DNA of 64,000 bases from Cladobotryum mycophilum (GCA_036429605.1 JAVFKD010000015.1:3123421-3187420); one strand, 5' to 3'. Shown: positions 1-9,039, counted from the stretch's first letter. Translations and numbers: made by a program. The notes: generated by a model from the sequence alone, not told the origin.

Positions 1-25
1 TCACATCCCGGACATGAAAGGGGAG

Positions 26-97
26 TTTTTTCAGGCTTCAAACAGGGAATTCACCTACTTGTCTCAACTTGTTGATTCACACACACAGAGTATAAAA
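26..97 (+). promoter_or_regulatory. Upstream element and TATA box of peptide copy 1
   Basis: A block reading TTTTTTCAGGCTTCAAAC starts at 26 and a TATAAAA box lies at 91-97, about 95 bases before the ATG at 191. Similar blocks occur upstream of the other array units, near 700, 1276, 1942, 2581, 3957 and 4609. Most are followed by a TTGATTCACA-like or TTGATCCA-like stretch and a TATTAAA/TATTTAAA box. The shared layout suggests each unit carries its own promoter. Confidence 0.6.
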
Positions 98-190
98 AGG
101 TGGTATGTTTCCTCAACTGTGCTTGGAAAACCTCATCTCTTCTTCACCACTTCTATCTATACTACCACTATTCTGTCGCCTACTGCAAAA

Positions 191-487
191 ATGAAATATC
201 TTTCTCTTACCCTTATTGCCTGTCTTGCTGGGATGACCTTGGCCATGCCAGCGACAGACGACAAGATGGCAGCTGAACGTCTCAGGTGTTATAATAGCTG
301 CTATTCCACGGCTCCGACTTGCGACCCTGGCTGGGTAAGTGTTCTTGACTTGAATCCGCTGGTAGATTAAAAATACTGACCCGCATTTCTAGTTTCCCTT
401 CCAAAGAGTTAGTATTCCCCTTCCCAGACTATGGAGCCATGCTGATATTTATTCCAGGGCGCGTGTTGGATGTGCTGCGAGGATTAA
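191..487 (+). CDS. Small secreted six-cysteine peptide, array copy 1 (intact)
   Basis: Exons are 191-334, 393-407 and 458-487, giving 62 residues. Residues 1-18 or so form a signal peptide (MKYLSLTLIACLAG core, then LAMPA). The mature part has six cysteines spaced C-x3-C-x6-C-x11-C-x2-C-C, ending G-A-C-W-M-C-C-E-D. Intron 1 (58 bp) starts GTAAGT and ends after a TACTGAC branch with TTTCTAG. The middle exon is only 15 nt (FPFQR). Intron 2 (50 bp) starts GTTAGT and ends CCAG. All junctions are phase 0. The peptide is probably exported and disulfide-bonded. The family is not recognised; a defence, signalling or effector peptide is possible but is inference only. It is one of four intact copies in the array. 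Confidence 0.8.
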
Positions 488-641
488 CTTTACAGTTGAA
501 ACCTACATGGAGCGTATCTAATAGTGATCCATGGTGGCGGGGATGAGCATAGCCTAGGTAGTAGGTATGGACGGTATCCATGGATGGGATCTTGAGTGGA
601 GTGTGTTGTCGCACGGCATCTACATTGATGATGTACCCGAC

Positions 642-727
642 TTTTCAGACCTCGAATCAGACCTCATAGTTTTTCAGATCTCAAATCGGACGTCATAGTT
701 TTTCAGGTTGTCTTGCTTATTTGATCC
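642..727 (+). repeat. 29-bp tandem repeat in the promoter of peptide copy 2
   Basis: TTTTCAG starts at 642, 671 and 700, an exact 29-base spacing. The first two units both run on to a TCATAG ending and differ at a few positions; the third is partial. The repeat multiplies the TTTTCAG element found once upstream of most other array units. A tandem increase of a regulatory site is the simplest reading. The gene it would drive (start 843) is broken. Confidence 0.65.
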
Positions 728-842
728 ATATTTATCCCCAGTATTAAAGGGGGGCCTGTTTTCTCGAACCGTGTTACGATAACTTCAATTCTTTATTACC
801 TTCGTCTATAGTAACTCTTACTGATCAATTTATCCCACAAAA

Positions 843-1197
843 ATGAAACAACATCTTTCTCTTGCCCTTAACCTGTCTTACTGGGCTGGCTTTGGCCATG
901 TCGGCGGCAAATGATACGAGGGGTCCGGCCCGTCGGTGTTTGCCCAAGTGTTTTTACAGCAATCGAGATTGTCCCGCCGACCCACCCATAAGTGTCCTCA
1001 ACTTGTTGACTTGAATCTGTGCTTGGTACCCTGATAGAGTGGATTAAATACGTGCCACGCCTTTTATTTTATTTTACCTTTATAGAATCTCTTTACATTT
1101 GTTAGTGTTCCTTTTCTCCTGGGCGCCCAGACCTCCCCAGAACATGTGCTCAAACTGATGTTTATTCCAGGGCGAATGTTGGCTTTGCTGCGTGTAA
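843..1197 (+). pseudogene. Decayed six-cysteine peptide, array copy 2
   Basis: The unit still has an ATG at 843, a microexon-sized block at 1086-1100 (NLFTF) bounded by TATAG and GTTAGT, and a last exon at 1171-1197 (G-E-C-W-L-C-C-V-stop). It is broken twice. About two bases are missing in the signal-peptide region compared with intact copies, shifting the frame. The first splice donor reads ATAAGT instead of GTAAGT, a G-to-A change. Cysteine codons survive in the shifted frame, so decay looks recent. Confidence 0.7.
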
Positions 1198-1414
1198 GGG
1201 GGATGAACACGGGATATCCGATGTTTGCTAGAGCGCTGCAGCATTGCATCATACGTAGGCATCCATCGATGCACCTTTCCAGGCTTCAAATCAGGCCTCC
1301 TTGTTTGTCTTACCTGCCGATGCATCCATAATCGTAAAGGGAATGGGCTATCTTGGATTGCGTCCCAATATTTTCAAATTCTTTCCATCAGTAGCGCTTC
1401 TCTGGCTTGCATTG

Positions 1415-1461
1415 TGTATGTGTGTATATATATATAATAATAATAATAAGAAGAAGAAGAG
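1415..1461. repeat. Compound microsatellite (TG/TA, TAA, AAG)
   Basis: The stretch passes from TG/TA dinucleotides to TAA and then AAG trinucleotide repeats. It sits where the leader of decayed copy 3 would be and probably replaced part of it. Confidence 0.85.
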
Positions 1462-1468
1462 TAGGGGA

Positions 1469-1814
1469 ATAAGACAAATATCCTTCCATTATACTTGTTG
1501 CTTGGTTGACTTTGGTCATGCCAGCAACAATCCATCAGACGGCTCCAGCCGCTCACACTGGGCAGTGCCGGCCCGTGTGCGTTTCATTCCTCCCGCGTTG
1601 TCCCCACGAAGCCACGAAGCGGTCAGTGGCCTTGGCTTGAACCTGTTCTTGGCAGATCAAACACTTCCAAGTTGTCACATTTTCTAGTATCCCGTTTCAT
1701 TTGTTAGTGCCCTCCTCCTCCTGGATATGCTTCTTCCTTGGGGAGATGGGAAATCCACGGACTGGCATTGATATTTATTCCAAGGCGCATGTTGGGACTT
1801 GCTGCTTTCGTTAA
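1469..1814 (+). pseudogene. Decayed six-cysteine peptide, array copy 3
   Basis: No ATG is left; the leader remnant begins inside or just after the microsatellite. Recognisable parts are the leader end (TLVMPA), a cysteine-containing first-exon remnant, a 15-nt microexon block at 1688-1702 (YPVSF) flanked by TTTCTAG and GTTAGT, and the last exon. The last exon has an extra G in TGTTGGGACT, and its acceptor reads AAG rather than CAG. The first donor is GTCAGT. Confidence 0.6.
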
Positions 1815-1941
1815 CCAAGGCTCCTAGTTGAAGCCCACCGGCTCCTTCACCGGTGAGTGTAGTGGAGATGAAGATACACGACATCGAGTGATGTATTCAG
1901 TGGAGTGGAACTGAGTAGTACTGCATTTCGCATTGATGCAC

Positions 1942-1993
1942 CTTTCAGACTCGAAATCAGGTTTCTTCTTGATCCACCCGCAGAGTATTAAAA
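1942..1993 (+). promoter_or_regulatory. Upstream element and TATA-like box of peptide copy 4
   Basis: TTTCAGACTCGAAATCAGG starts at 1942, and TATTAAAA lies at about 1986-1993, some 70 bases before the ATG at 2062. The order and spacing match the other units. Confidence 0.55.
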
Positions 1994-2061
1994 GGGGACG
2001 GGTTCTCTTGAATTCGCATATCCCGACATCCTCAACTCTTTCCTATCCCTACCAAAAGAAA

Positions 2062-2406
2062 ATGAAATACTTCTCAATTGCATTTATTACTTGCCTTGCT
2101 GGGCTGGCTGTGGCCATGCCAGCAACCAACAGCGAGATGGGTCCTCGATGTTCGTCGCGTTGCTCTGCAACCGTTCCAGCCTGTGCACCCGGCCAGGTAA
2201 GTGTTGTTGGCTTGGATTCGTTCTTGGTAGATGATGATATGGATACTAACCGCGTTTCTAGAGTCCCACTTTGCTCGTACGTTCTCCCCACCTCTTTGGG
2301 GCAATGGACCCCTTCTCCGTAGGTGGAAACACGCATTTGAACTGAGACTGATTATATTCAACTCTAGGGCCGATGTTGGCTATGCTGCTTGAATCCCAGT
2401 GGCTAG
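2062..2406 (+). CDS. Small secreted six-cysteine peptide, array copy 4 (intact)
   Basis: Exons are 2062-2196, 2262-2276 and 2368-2406, giving 62 residues. The signal peptide ends near LAVAMPA. Cysteine spacing is C-x3-C-x6-C-x11-C-x2-C-C, the same as copy 1 although most other mature residues differ. Intron 1 is 65 bp with a perfect TACTAAC branch before CGCGTTTCTAG. The microexon is 15 nt (SPTLL). Intron 2 starts GTACGT, is 91 bp and ends CTAG. The last exon adds G-R-C-W-L-C-C and a six-residue tail. Conserved spacing with divergent residues is what selection on a disulfide scaffold would produce. Function unknown. Confidence 0.8.
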
Positions 2407-2756
2407 GTAAAGCCTGTGGTGCAATTACCTCGAGCCAAAGCCTACGGAGCGATTGCCTCTCCCGTGGCGGACGAATAGTGATGAAAATTTATGGAAATGG
2501 GCATGAGGAAATGGGACCATGTCAACATCCGATGTTATAGTAGGGTTCTGCTGTAGCACTGCGTTGCATTGTCTTGATGCTTTTTCAGGCTTCACATCGT
2601 CTAGGCCGATTACTTGTCTTGGCTGTTGATTCAAATTTATAAGTATTAAATGAGCTGGCCATCTTGAATTATATCCAGACATATTCAACTCGTTCCATAA
2701 TCATTCATCTCTTCTGAACCTATACCGCTAGTACTTCTCTTGCTTCTATTGCCAAA

Positions 2757-3036
2757 ATAAAATATCTTTCCCTCACCTTTATTGCCTGCCTTGCCGGGCT
2801 GACCTTGGTCATGCCAGCTATTCCTCCCGTATTATCCCCCGAAGCGGTAAGCGTCCTTGACTTAGGCCTGTTCTTAATAGATCAAGCACTTTTAAGTTAT
2901 TATATTTCTAGTATTCTGTTTTATTTAGTATTTCTTTCTCTCCTGGATATCCTTTTTTCTTGGGGAGATGGAAAATCTATGCACTGGCATTTAATGTTTA
3001 TGCCAGGGCGTATGCTGGACTCGCTGCTTGCGTTAA
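2757..3036 (+). pseudogene. Decayed six-cysteine peptide, array copy 5
   Basis: The start codon reads ATA instead of ATG at 2757. The leader (KYLSLTFIACLAG) is otherwise well kept. The first-exon cysteine region is lost. A GTAAGC donor, the TTTCTAG acceptor and a 15-nt block at 2912-2926 remain, but the second donor is damaged. In the last exon (3007-3036) one of the paired cysteines is arginine (CGC). Compared with copy 3, several CG steps read TA, consistent with C-to-T decay. Confidence 0.65.
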
Positions 3037-3159
3037 CCAAAGTTCCTAGTTGAAACCCACTGGCTCTGTCTCTCTCATTAGTGATTGTGGGGATGAAGAT
3101 ACCCAACATGGAGGGATATATTCAGCAAAGTGGGACAGCATTTGTATTGCCCCCTCAAG

Positions 3160-3347
3160 GTTACAACATTTGTCTTGCATGGACCTCCGCCTTGTTCCCT
3201 CTAACAGAGTAAGTGCCCCCATGACTTTGGGTCTTGTTTTCAGTATCTCGCTCTAGCCTCGCGCATTCTCCTTCTTCTCCCCTCTCAGAAGTATGCTCTA
3301 CTACCGAGCCATTCTAGGGCAATTGTTGGATTTGCTGCAAGCCTTAA
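3160..3347 (+). pseudogene. Fragment of six-cysteine peptide, array copy 6
   Basis: A GTAAGT donor near 3209 and a complete last exon at 3318-3347 (G-N-C-W-I-C-C-K-P-stop, after CTAG) are visible. No signal-peptide exon can be found, and the microexon block is degraded. It is followed by the same 3' flanking motif (GTTGAAGCCCAC) seen after other units. The left edge is approximate. Confidence 0.5.
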
Positions 3348-3544
3348 TTTGACGGTTGAAGCCCACAGGGTTGTCCTATAGTGATGGAATTGGGGATGAA
3401 GATCCAGTGGATACCTGGTTTATCCATGGTATCAAATGGGGGCACATTTCCTTCAACCATGTCAAGATAACTTCCATTCTCCTTGTCGCTTTTATTTTAT
3501 ACGAGTACTTCTTTTGGGGAGAGAGCATTAGTCTCCGCTATCAC

Positions 3545-3862
3545 ATAAAGTATCTTTTTGTTGCATGGATTACTTGCCTTACTGGGTCAGATTTGGCTAT
3601 GCCAGCGGTAATTGACACGAGGGCTCCAGCTCTTCGGTGTTGGGCCAAGTGCCATCTAAATATCTCCTCCATCAGGTTGTCCCCTGGCATGATGGACGTC
3701 TCTGACTTGAATCTGTCATCTAGATAGTAGATCAAACCCTCACCACTTTTATAGGGTCCCTTTAAGCCTGTTGGTGTTGTTCTCTTCCTCTTGGATTTTC
3801 TTCTTTCCCATCTCGTAGGTAGGAAATTCATGGATCAATGTCGGGCCTGCTGCTTGATTTGA
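3545..3862 (+). pseudogene. Decayed six-cysteine peptide, array copy 7
   Basis: The start codon reads ATA at 3545. The leader and MPAVIDTRAPALRC remain and the first two cysteines are kept, but the third is gone. The first donor is destroyed. A 15-nt block at 3755-3769, bounded by TTATAG and GTTGGT, marks the old microexon. The last exon keeps C-R-A-C-C up to the stop at 3862 but has lost its usual CAG/TAG-GGC junction. Confidence 0.65.
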
Positions 3863-4106
3863 TTCGTCCAAGCCCACAGCGGGGGCGAAGATGCGTGGAT
3901 ATCTTGAGTGAAGTTGTGTGGTACGTGGTACTGCATATACATGCATTGATACGCGCTTTCAGGTTCCATCTCAGGTCTCAAATCAGGTTTCTTATTGATC
4001 CACACCTAGAGTGTTAAAAGGGGCAGGCTATTCTGAATCCCCATGTCCCGAAATTTTCAATTCTTTCTATCGCTACTAGTAGTTTTCTCTCATTTCTATT
4101 ATCAAT

Positions 4107-4459
4107 ATGAAACATTTTCTCATTACATTTGTTACTTGCCTTGCTGGGCTGACTTTGGCCATGCCAGCAACAAACGACAAGATGGCTCCAGCCGCTCAGT
4201 GTTTGCCCCGGTGCTTTCTATCTCCAGGTTGCGCGCCCGGCCAGGTAAGTGTTCCTGGCTTGAATCCGTTACTGTTAGAATGGTGATATGGACAGATACT
4301 TACCGCGTTTCTAGTATCCTTATAGAGTTGTTAGTGTTCCCTGCCTCCTGGATACTATTGGATCCATCCTTCCCTCCCTGGCCTGGGTAGGTAGAAAAGC
4401 ACACTGACTGATACGGATATTTGATCTAGGGCGAATGTTGGCTTTGCTGCTTCAACTGA
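4107..4459 (+). CDS. Small secreted six-cysteine peptide, array copy 8 (intact)
   Basis: Exons are 4107-4244, 4315-4329 and 4430-4459, giving 60 residues. The signal peptide (MKHFLITFVTCLAG core) ends near LAMPA. Cysteines follow C-x3-C-x5-C-x11-C-x2-C-C. Intron 1 is 70 bp, from GTAAGT to CGCGTTTCTAG. The microexon is 15 nt (YPYRV), and intron 2 starts GTTAGT and ends CTAG. The end is G-E-C-W-L-C-C-F-N. The TATA-like box (GTTAAAA near 4013) is weak. Role unknown; probably an exported disulfide-rich peptide. Confidence 0.8.
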
Positions 4460-4608
4460 GTCTGCTTCCTAGTTAAAGCCTACGGGTCAATCCCCTCTGC
4501 CGGGCCGACTAATAGTGATGGTAATTAGTGGAAATGAGTACGAGGAAATGGAACCATGCGATTTTTAGTAGGGTGATGTTGTAGGACTGCGTTGCATCGT
4601 CATGATGC

Positions 4609-4680
4609 TTTTTCAGGCATCACATCATCCAGGACTATGGCTTGTCTCAGTCGTTGATTCACATCTACAGTATTTAAAGG
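4609..4680 (+). promoter_or_regulatory. Upstream element and TATA-like box of peptide copy 9
   Basis: TTTTTCAGGCATCACATC begins at about 4610, TTGATTCACA follows near 4654, and TATTTAAA lies at 4671-4678, about 105 bases before the ATG at 4780. The order is the same as for copy 1. Confidence 0.55.
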
Positions 4681-4779
4681 AGCTGGTGCTCTTGAATTAT
4701 ATCCAGACACGTTCAACTCTTCCCAACACCATTCATCTCTTGTACCTACAACAGTGATTCACTCGCTTTCGTTGCCAAA

Positions 4780-5119
4780 ATGAAATACCCTTCCCTCACC
4801 TTTGTTGCTTGTCTTGTCGGGCTGACTTTGGCCATGCCAGCGGCAGACAACAAGATGGATCAAGATCCTCTTCCTGGGTGCCTGCCCTGGTGTGACAAGT
4901 CCCCATATTGTCCCCAAGACCTGGTAAGTGTCCTTGACTTGAATCTGTTCTTGGTAGATCAAATCTATACTGACCCACCGCGTTTCTAGTATCCCTATAA
5001 ATATGTTAGCGCTCTCCCTCCCCCAGGGCAAAGACTTGATTCGTACTAACATATATCTTCAGGGCGATTGTTGGACTTGCTGCATGCTTGTACTTCCCAA
5101 ACCGCCCGGGAGTTCTTGA
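4780..5119 (+). CDS. Small secreted six-cysteine peptide, array copy 9 (intact, longest)
   Basis: Exons are 4780-4923, 4990-5004 and 5063-5119, giving 71 residues. The signal peptide (MKYPSLTFVACLVG core) ends near LAMPA. Cysteine spacing is C-x3-C-x5-C-x11-C-x2-C-C. The microexon is 15 nt (YPYKY). Intron 1 has an ACTGAC branch before CGCGTTTCTAG. Intron 2 starts GTTAGC and has a TACTAAC branch at 5044-5050 before CTTCAG. Unlike the other copies, it continues 11 residues past the paired cysteines (MLVLPKPPGSS). It is the last unit seen in the array. Confidence 0.8.
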
Positions 5120-5822
5120 ATGGATCCAATCCAATCCATTCATGCATCTTCAGTGCTAGCCCGAGCTTGGAGGGCCTGCGGGATGGAGGCTGTGACTGGG
5201 TGCCTGTAGCACTTAAACATTACCTGGAACCAGCCGCTACGGAACGCACTGACTGCAGGGCCTCATGCGGTCAAATCCAGATGGAGCTCCACTACTTTTA
5301 TTCTAGATAGTCTACCTTTACAATTTCATGGATTTATTTATTTCTCCACCATGAATATTTTTATATCGCATCCATGATTCGTGATGTTGTTCATGCACTT
5401 GGGATACTCATATCCAAGTGCTAATTCCGTGACTATCGGTTCCTCCGGGACTCTATGAATTGGAAGTGGAGGCCATGCGGGCGCCAAACTCGTGTCCGGT
5501 CAGCGAGAGCCTTTCAACAATAAGCTCAATCTCCATAGGTAAGCCGCCGAGACTGCAGCCACTGGAATGCAGCACCAAGAACACTGCATCCAACACTTGA
5601 AATATGGAACATGGTGTTGGTTCATGTCGCTATCTATGGGATCACAAGGCATCCCACATTAGCATAGCCCCATCTTCAGGGTTCACGATCCTCTCATGAT
5701 GAGATATAAGAACCTTCTACCTTGTACGTCTTTTGAGGGGTCATGGATGAGTATTCAATCGCTGTTGCACTCTTTTGTTCATCTCTGTTTTCTCCCGGCT
5801 TGACAACTTCAACTTTGTTGAC
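5120..5822. other. Intergenic, end of peptide array to glutamine synthetase
   Basis: No coding region is supported. No further array unit is seen after 5119. The last part holds the promoter of the gene at 5823, without a clear TATA box. Confidence 0.6.
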
Positions 5823-7154
5823 ATGGACTCCAAAGACGAATTCGACAATGGTCAAACACTTTCTCTTGAGGCCTTTTTTGCTCGCAATCCATCAGTGAGA
5901 TATTTGCGCTATCTTTTCATTGACCTGAGCGGCGTTACTAGAGTCCAGACTGTAACCAAGGCATTCGCCCTCGGAAACTCTCCCAGCGGCGGGTTAGCCA
6001 TACAAAGTCCCATGACCTCTGCCACTTCGGTGGACAGCACAATCTTTCCTGACCTCATTTGGGCCGGGCGCGACATCGTACGACCGGACCTGAGCGATTC
6101 TTCGTTGAGGGTTTGCACGTATGATCTCACAAGTGCGCAGGTTTTGTGCTATGTGGAGGAAGAGCCGCTGCCTGTTCACGATCGATTCGCCAGGTGCCCG
6201 CGCAGGCAGCTCGACAATGCGCTCTCCACGGCGAAAGTGGAATTTGGACTAGACTTCCTCGTCGGGTTCGAGATTGAGTTCTACATGCTGGAAATGGAGA
6301 ACGGCATCCCGGCGAAACCCGTACCAAGGCTCGGCTCAAGCTACGCAACGGCGGAAATTTACAACAAGTATTACAAGTTGCTAGAGGAGATTGTTGGATA
6401 CATTGAGGATGCGGGCATTGTCGTGTACCGATTCCATCCAGAGGGAACAGCGGGCATATATGAGATTTCCACCGAGCCTCTGCCTCCCATGGAGGCCGTT
6501 GATGCCTTGGTCTACTGTCAAGAAACTATACGAGCCGTCTGCGCTAGGAACGGCCTCTGGGCGACGGTATATCCCAAGCCCTTTGAGAAACTCGAACCCG
6601 TCGGCCGGCACATTCACCTCTCCATTTCCAAACCTGGACTCGGGCCGAGCTTTCTGGCCGGACTCATGGCCGAGACACCAGCACTTACCGCATTCATGAT
6701 GCCGAGCTACGAGAGCTACACTCGAACGGAGATGTGCGGCTATGGATGGGTAACATGGGGCCTGCAGAATCGAACGGCCGCGTACCGACAAATTCGAGAC
6801 GGGTACTGGGAGATTCGACAGCCGGATGGGTGCATGAATCCTTATCTCGGCTTAGCTTCAATTATCTACGCCGGGTTGGAAGGCATAAGAAAGGAATTGC
6901 CCCTTGTCGTCAAGCCAAAGCCGGACATCACATTTGGCGTGACCAAGGAGCAGAGAGAGGAACTTGGCGTAACGATGTCGTATCCTGCGTCGCTGAGCGA
7001 GGCGTTGGACAGACTAGCAGAGAGCCAGGTGTTGAAGGAAGCTTTTCCTGCCTTGTTGATTAATAGATATCTTGACATTAAGAGGAGGGAGGAGAAGAAC
7101 TTTGCAAAGATGAGTGTTGGGGAGAGAAAGCAAGCAGGGATGGCGGCGTATTGA
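5823..7154 (+). CDS. Glutamine synthetase-like enzyme (GS type I / FluG C-terminal type)
   Basis: Single-exon gene of 443 residues. The N-terminal half has the beta-grasp-like segment (FIDLSGVTRVQ). The catalytic half shows GFEIEFYML, PEGTAGIYEIS, GRHIHLSIS, NRTAAYRQI and EIRQPDGCMNPYL, matching the ATP, glutamate and metal binding regions of the glutamine synthetase fold. Fungal proteins of this type are not the main assimilatory enzyme; relatives include the FluG C-terminal domain and gamma-glutamyl-amine ligases, so the true amine substrate is unknown. ATG at 5823 is chosen because the frame has no earlier ATG. Expected to be cytosolic. Confidence 0.8.
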   Translation: MDSKDEFDNGQTLSLEAFFARNPSVRYLRYLFIDLSGVTRVQTVTKAFALGNSPSGGLAIQSPMTSATSVDSTIFPDLIWAGRDIVRPDLSDSSLRVCTYDLTSAQVLCYVEEEPLPVHDRFARCPRRQLDNALSTAKVEFGLDFLVGFEIEFYMLEMENGIPAKPVPRLGSSYATAEIYNKYYKLLEEIVGYIEDAGIVVYRFHPEGTAGIYEISTEPLPPMEAVDALVYCQETIRAVCARNGLWATVYPKPFEKLEPVGRHIHLSISKPGLGPSFLAGLMAETPALTAFMMPSYESYTRTEMCGYGWVTWGLQNRTAAYRQIRDGYWEIRQPDGCMNPYLGLASIIYAGLEGIRKELPLVVKPKPDITFGVTKEQREELGVTMSYPASLSEALDRLAESQVLKEAFPALLINRYLDIKRREEKNFAKMSVGERKQAGMAAY

Positions 7155-7382
7155 TGCGGGCCCGGTGTGGTAGCACAAAGACCCCACTTGAATGAGATGA
7201 TGTGTAACCACCATCAAAGCAGGGGGGCCACAAGACTACACGTTCAATATCGTAGAGCTTTGAATGTGATGATTTGGGTTCATTTCAACGAATCAATGCC
7301 ATGAGAATCACCATTTAGTATGTGAAAGCTGAAAGCACCCGCGGATGGTCAATTTCTTCTCATTCGCCCCAACAATCTACTT

Positions 7383-8099
7383 CTACACTTCATTCTCAAC
7401 ATCGTCCACCGCCGGGACCTTGTCCAAAACAACCTTGTAATGCGCCGCAATCAGTTTTCCCAAATCAACCACCGCCTGAACATCGTCCTTTGACACTCCG
7501 ATCCTTCGCGTCCCTCTGATGTGCCAGCGCGTCTCCTGCGGCAGATTCTGGCTCATGATGCTGGGCAGCACCACCAGCTGGGTCTCAATGTCATCCAGCA
7601 CCTGCCGGTCGGACAGGAAGAGGCCGTACGAGATGTTCTTGCTGATCCACTCAAAATCCCTATGGCCGGCAAATAGGTCCATCGTGGACTGGGTGTTTCC
7701 CTTGTAGACCTTGGAGAGCCAGTCCGAGCCCCGGGCAAGGTTCTGGTCGTCGGCCTGCCACCCTTCGCGGGTGATGGAGAGGTCCCTGTCCTCTGGGCGC
7801 TCCACCGCGGAGATGGCGATGATGGCCTCGATGGGTTTGCAGACGCCGAGGGTGATGATGGACTTGACGAGGGCCTCGCGGATCCTGCGGACGAGGGACT
7901 GGCGGGAGGAGGGCGTTTGGTAGGCGGGCTGGTTGGTGAGATGGAGGTACAGGTTCGAGAGACTCATGGGGTCGTGGTAGACTAGACAGGCGACGGCCGG
8001 GATGTACCAGCGGTCTTCACCGAGGCTGGTTTTGTCGAATATCTGCTGAATGGCCTCATAGAGGCGAGTGTACTCGGGTTCAATGGTAGGGGAAGACAT
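7383..8099 (-). CDS. AhpD-like / carboxymuconolactone decarboxylase-like protein
   Basis: 238 residues with no intron. The protein is helical and resembles fungal AhpD-like or CMD-like proteins: a segment around residues 70-110 (RRIREALVKSIITLGVCKPIEAI) followed by a long helical C-terminal half. The classical AhpD active-site CxxC is not present, so peroxidase activity is doubtful. The start at 8099 is the ATG before SSPTIEPEY; the upstream extension of the frame looks non-coding. It converges tail to tail with the glutamine synthetase-like gene. Function uncertain. Confidence 0.6.
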   Translation of the reverse strand: MSSPTIEPEYTRLYEAIQQIFDKTSLGEDRWYIPAVACLVYHDPMSLSNLYLHLTNQPAYQTPSSRQSLVRRIREALVKSIITLGVCKPIEAIIAISAVERPEDRDLSITREGWQADDQNLARGSDWLSKVYKGNTQSTMDLFAGHRDFEWISKNISYGLFLSDRQVLDDIETQLVVLPSIMSQNLPQETRWHIRGTRRIGVSKDDVQAVVDLGKLIAAHYKVVLDKVPAVDDVENEV

Positions 8100-9039
8100 G
8101 ATGGGGGTGAGACGATGCTGCTGTAGTGGACGTTGAGTGTGAACCAGAGCTCCTAGCTTGAAGCCTGTGGCGGGATGGCGGGGTTTTAATACATGGAGAG
8201 TTCTGGGCAGTAGATGTGTCCGAGTATAAACTCCCCAAGACGCCATTGACGAAACCTGTGGCTCTACCCTCCTCCCTCTTACAGTTGGGATTCAAGCTAG
8301 TCATAGAATCATTACATGAGACTACCCATTCCTCCTCCTAATTGCGGTACACACCAGGTCCGATGACGGCCTTCAGAGTTCAGATGCAAGTCAATTCACC
8401 CAAAAAAACCTTCAAATTCCTCGGAGAGATATCGGCGCTGATAACTGGCCATGCACGATACATGATTCAGCGGCAAAAGCGAAACGCAAAAAAATTCGCC
8501 AAAGACGGTGTAGCGTTTTGCTAAAGAATGGAGAATTTTATGGGAATTCTCATGATGATTATGCATGAATGAATGCATGCGACCCCTTGATATGGCTTAT
8601 AACTACCCTGTATAGTGTGGGTGGAGAACACACATCTCATAGATGGTATTAGATACAATCTCCGTTTGAGGCAATTTTTAATTTAGGAAAACCACGTACA
8701 TGATAAATTGGGTGGGTTTTATAGTGGCTAATATTACAAAATTGCTAAATTGAATATAGTTAAGAGCATGCAATGGGGATCGGTACGGAATATGAGTTGA
8801 CAATGTAAGTACATATTTAGATCCCATGGATGCAAGGGACGACATCATACCGTGACATTGAGTTCACATTCTGCAATCATGAAATGTAATTATCAGTTCA
8901 TACAACCTCTATCATATGCTCATCAAGTACAAGAAAACAAAAAGCTTTATTAATTTACCAAATTGAGAAATGTCACTCTCCTTTCCTCCATGCCCTTACT
9001 TCAACCCCCTCCCCCCATCCACACCTCATCGCCGGCACC
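8100..9039. other. Intergenic, about 0.9 kb
   Basis: The part near 8100 is the promoter side of the minus-strand gene ending at 7383. The remainder, about 8340-8950, is AT-rich and shows no supported gene. Confidence 0.5.

Noticed and set aside
335..457. Two-exon model for the peptide genes with one intron of 120-185 bp
   Set aside because: The inner TTTCTAG acceptor and the GTTAGT/GTACGT donor flank an exact 15-nt block in all intact copies, with a branch site visible in most of them. The three-exon model gives normal intron sizes.
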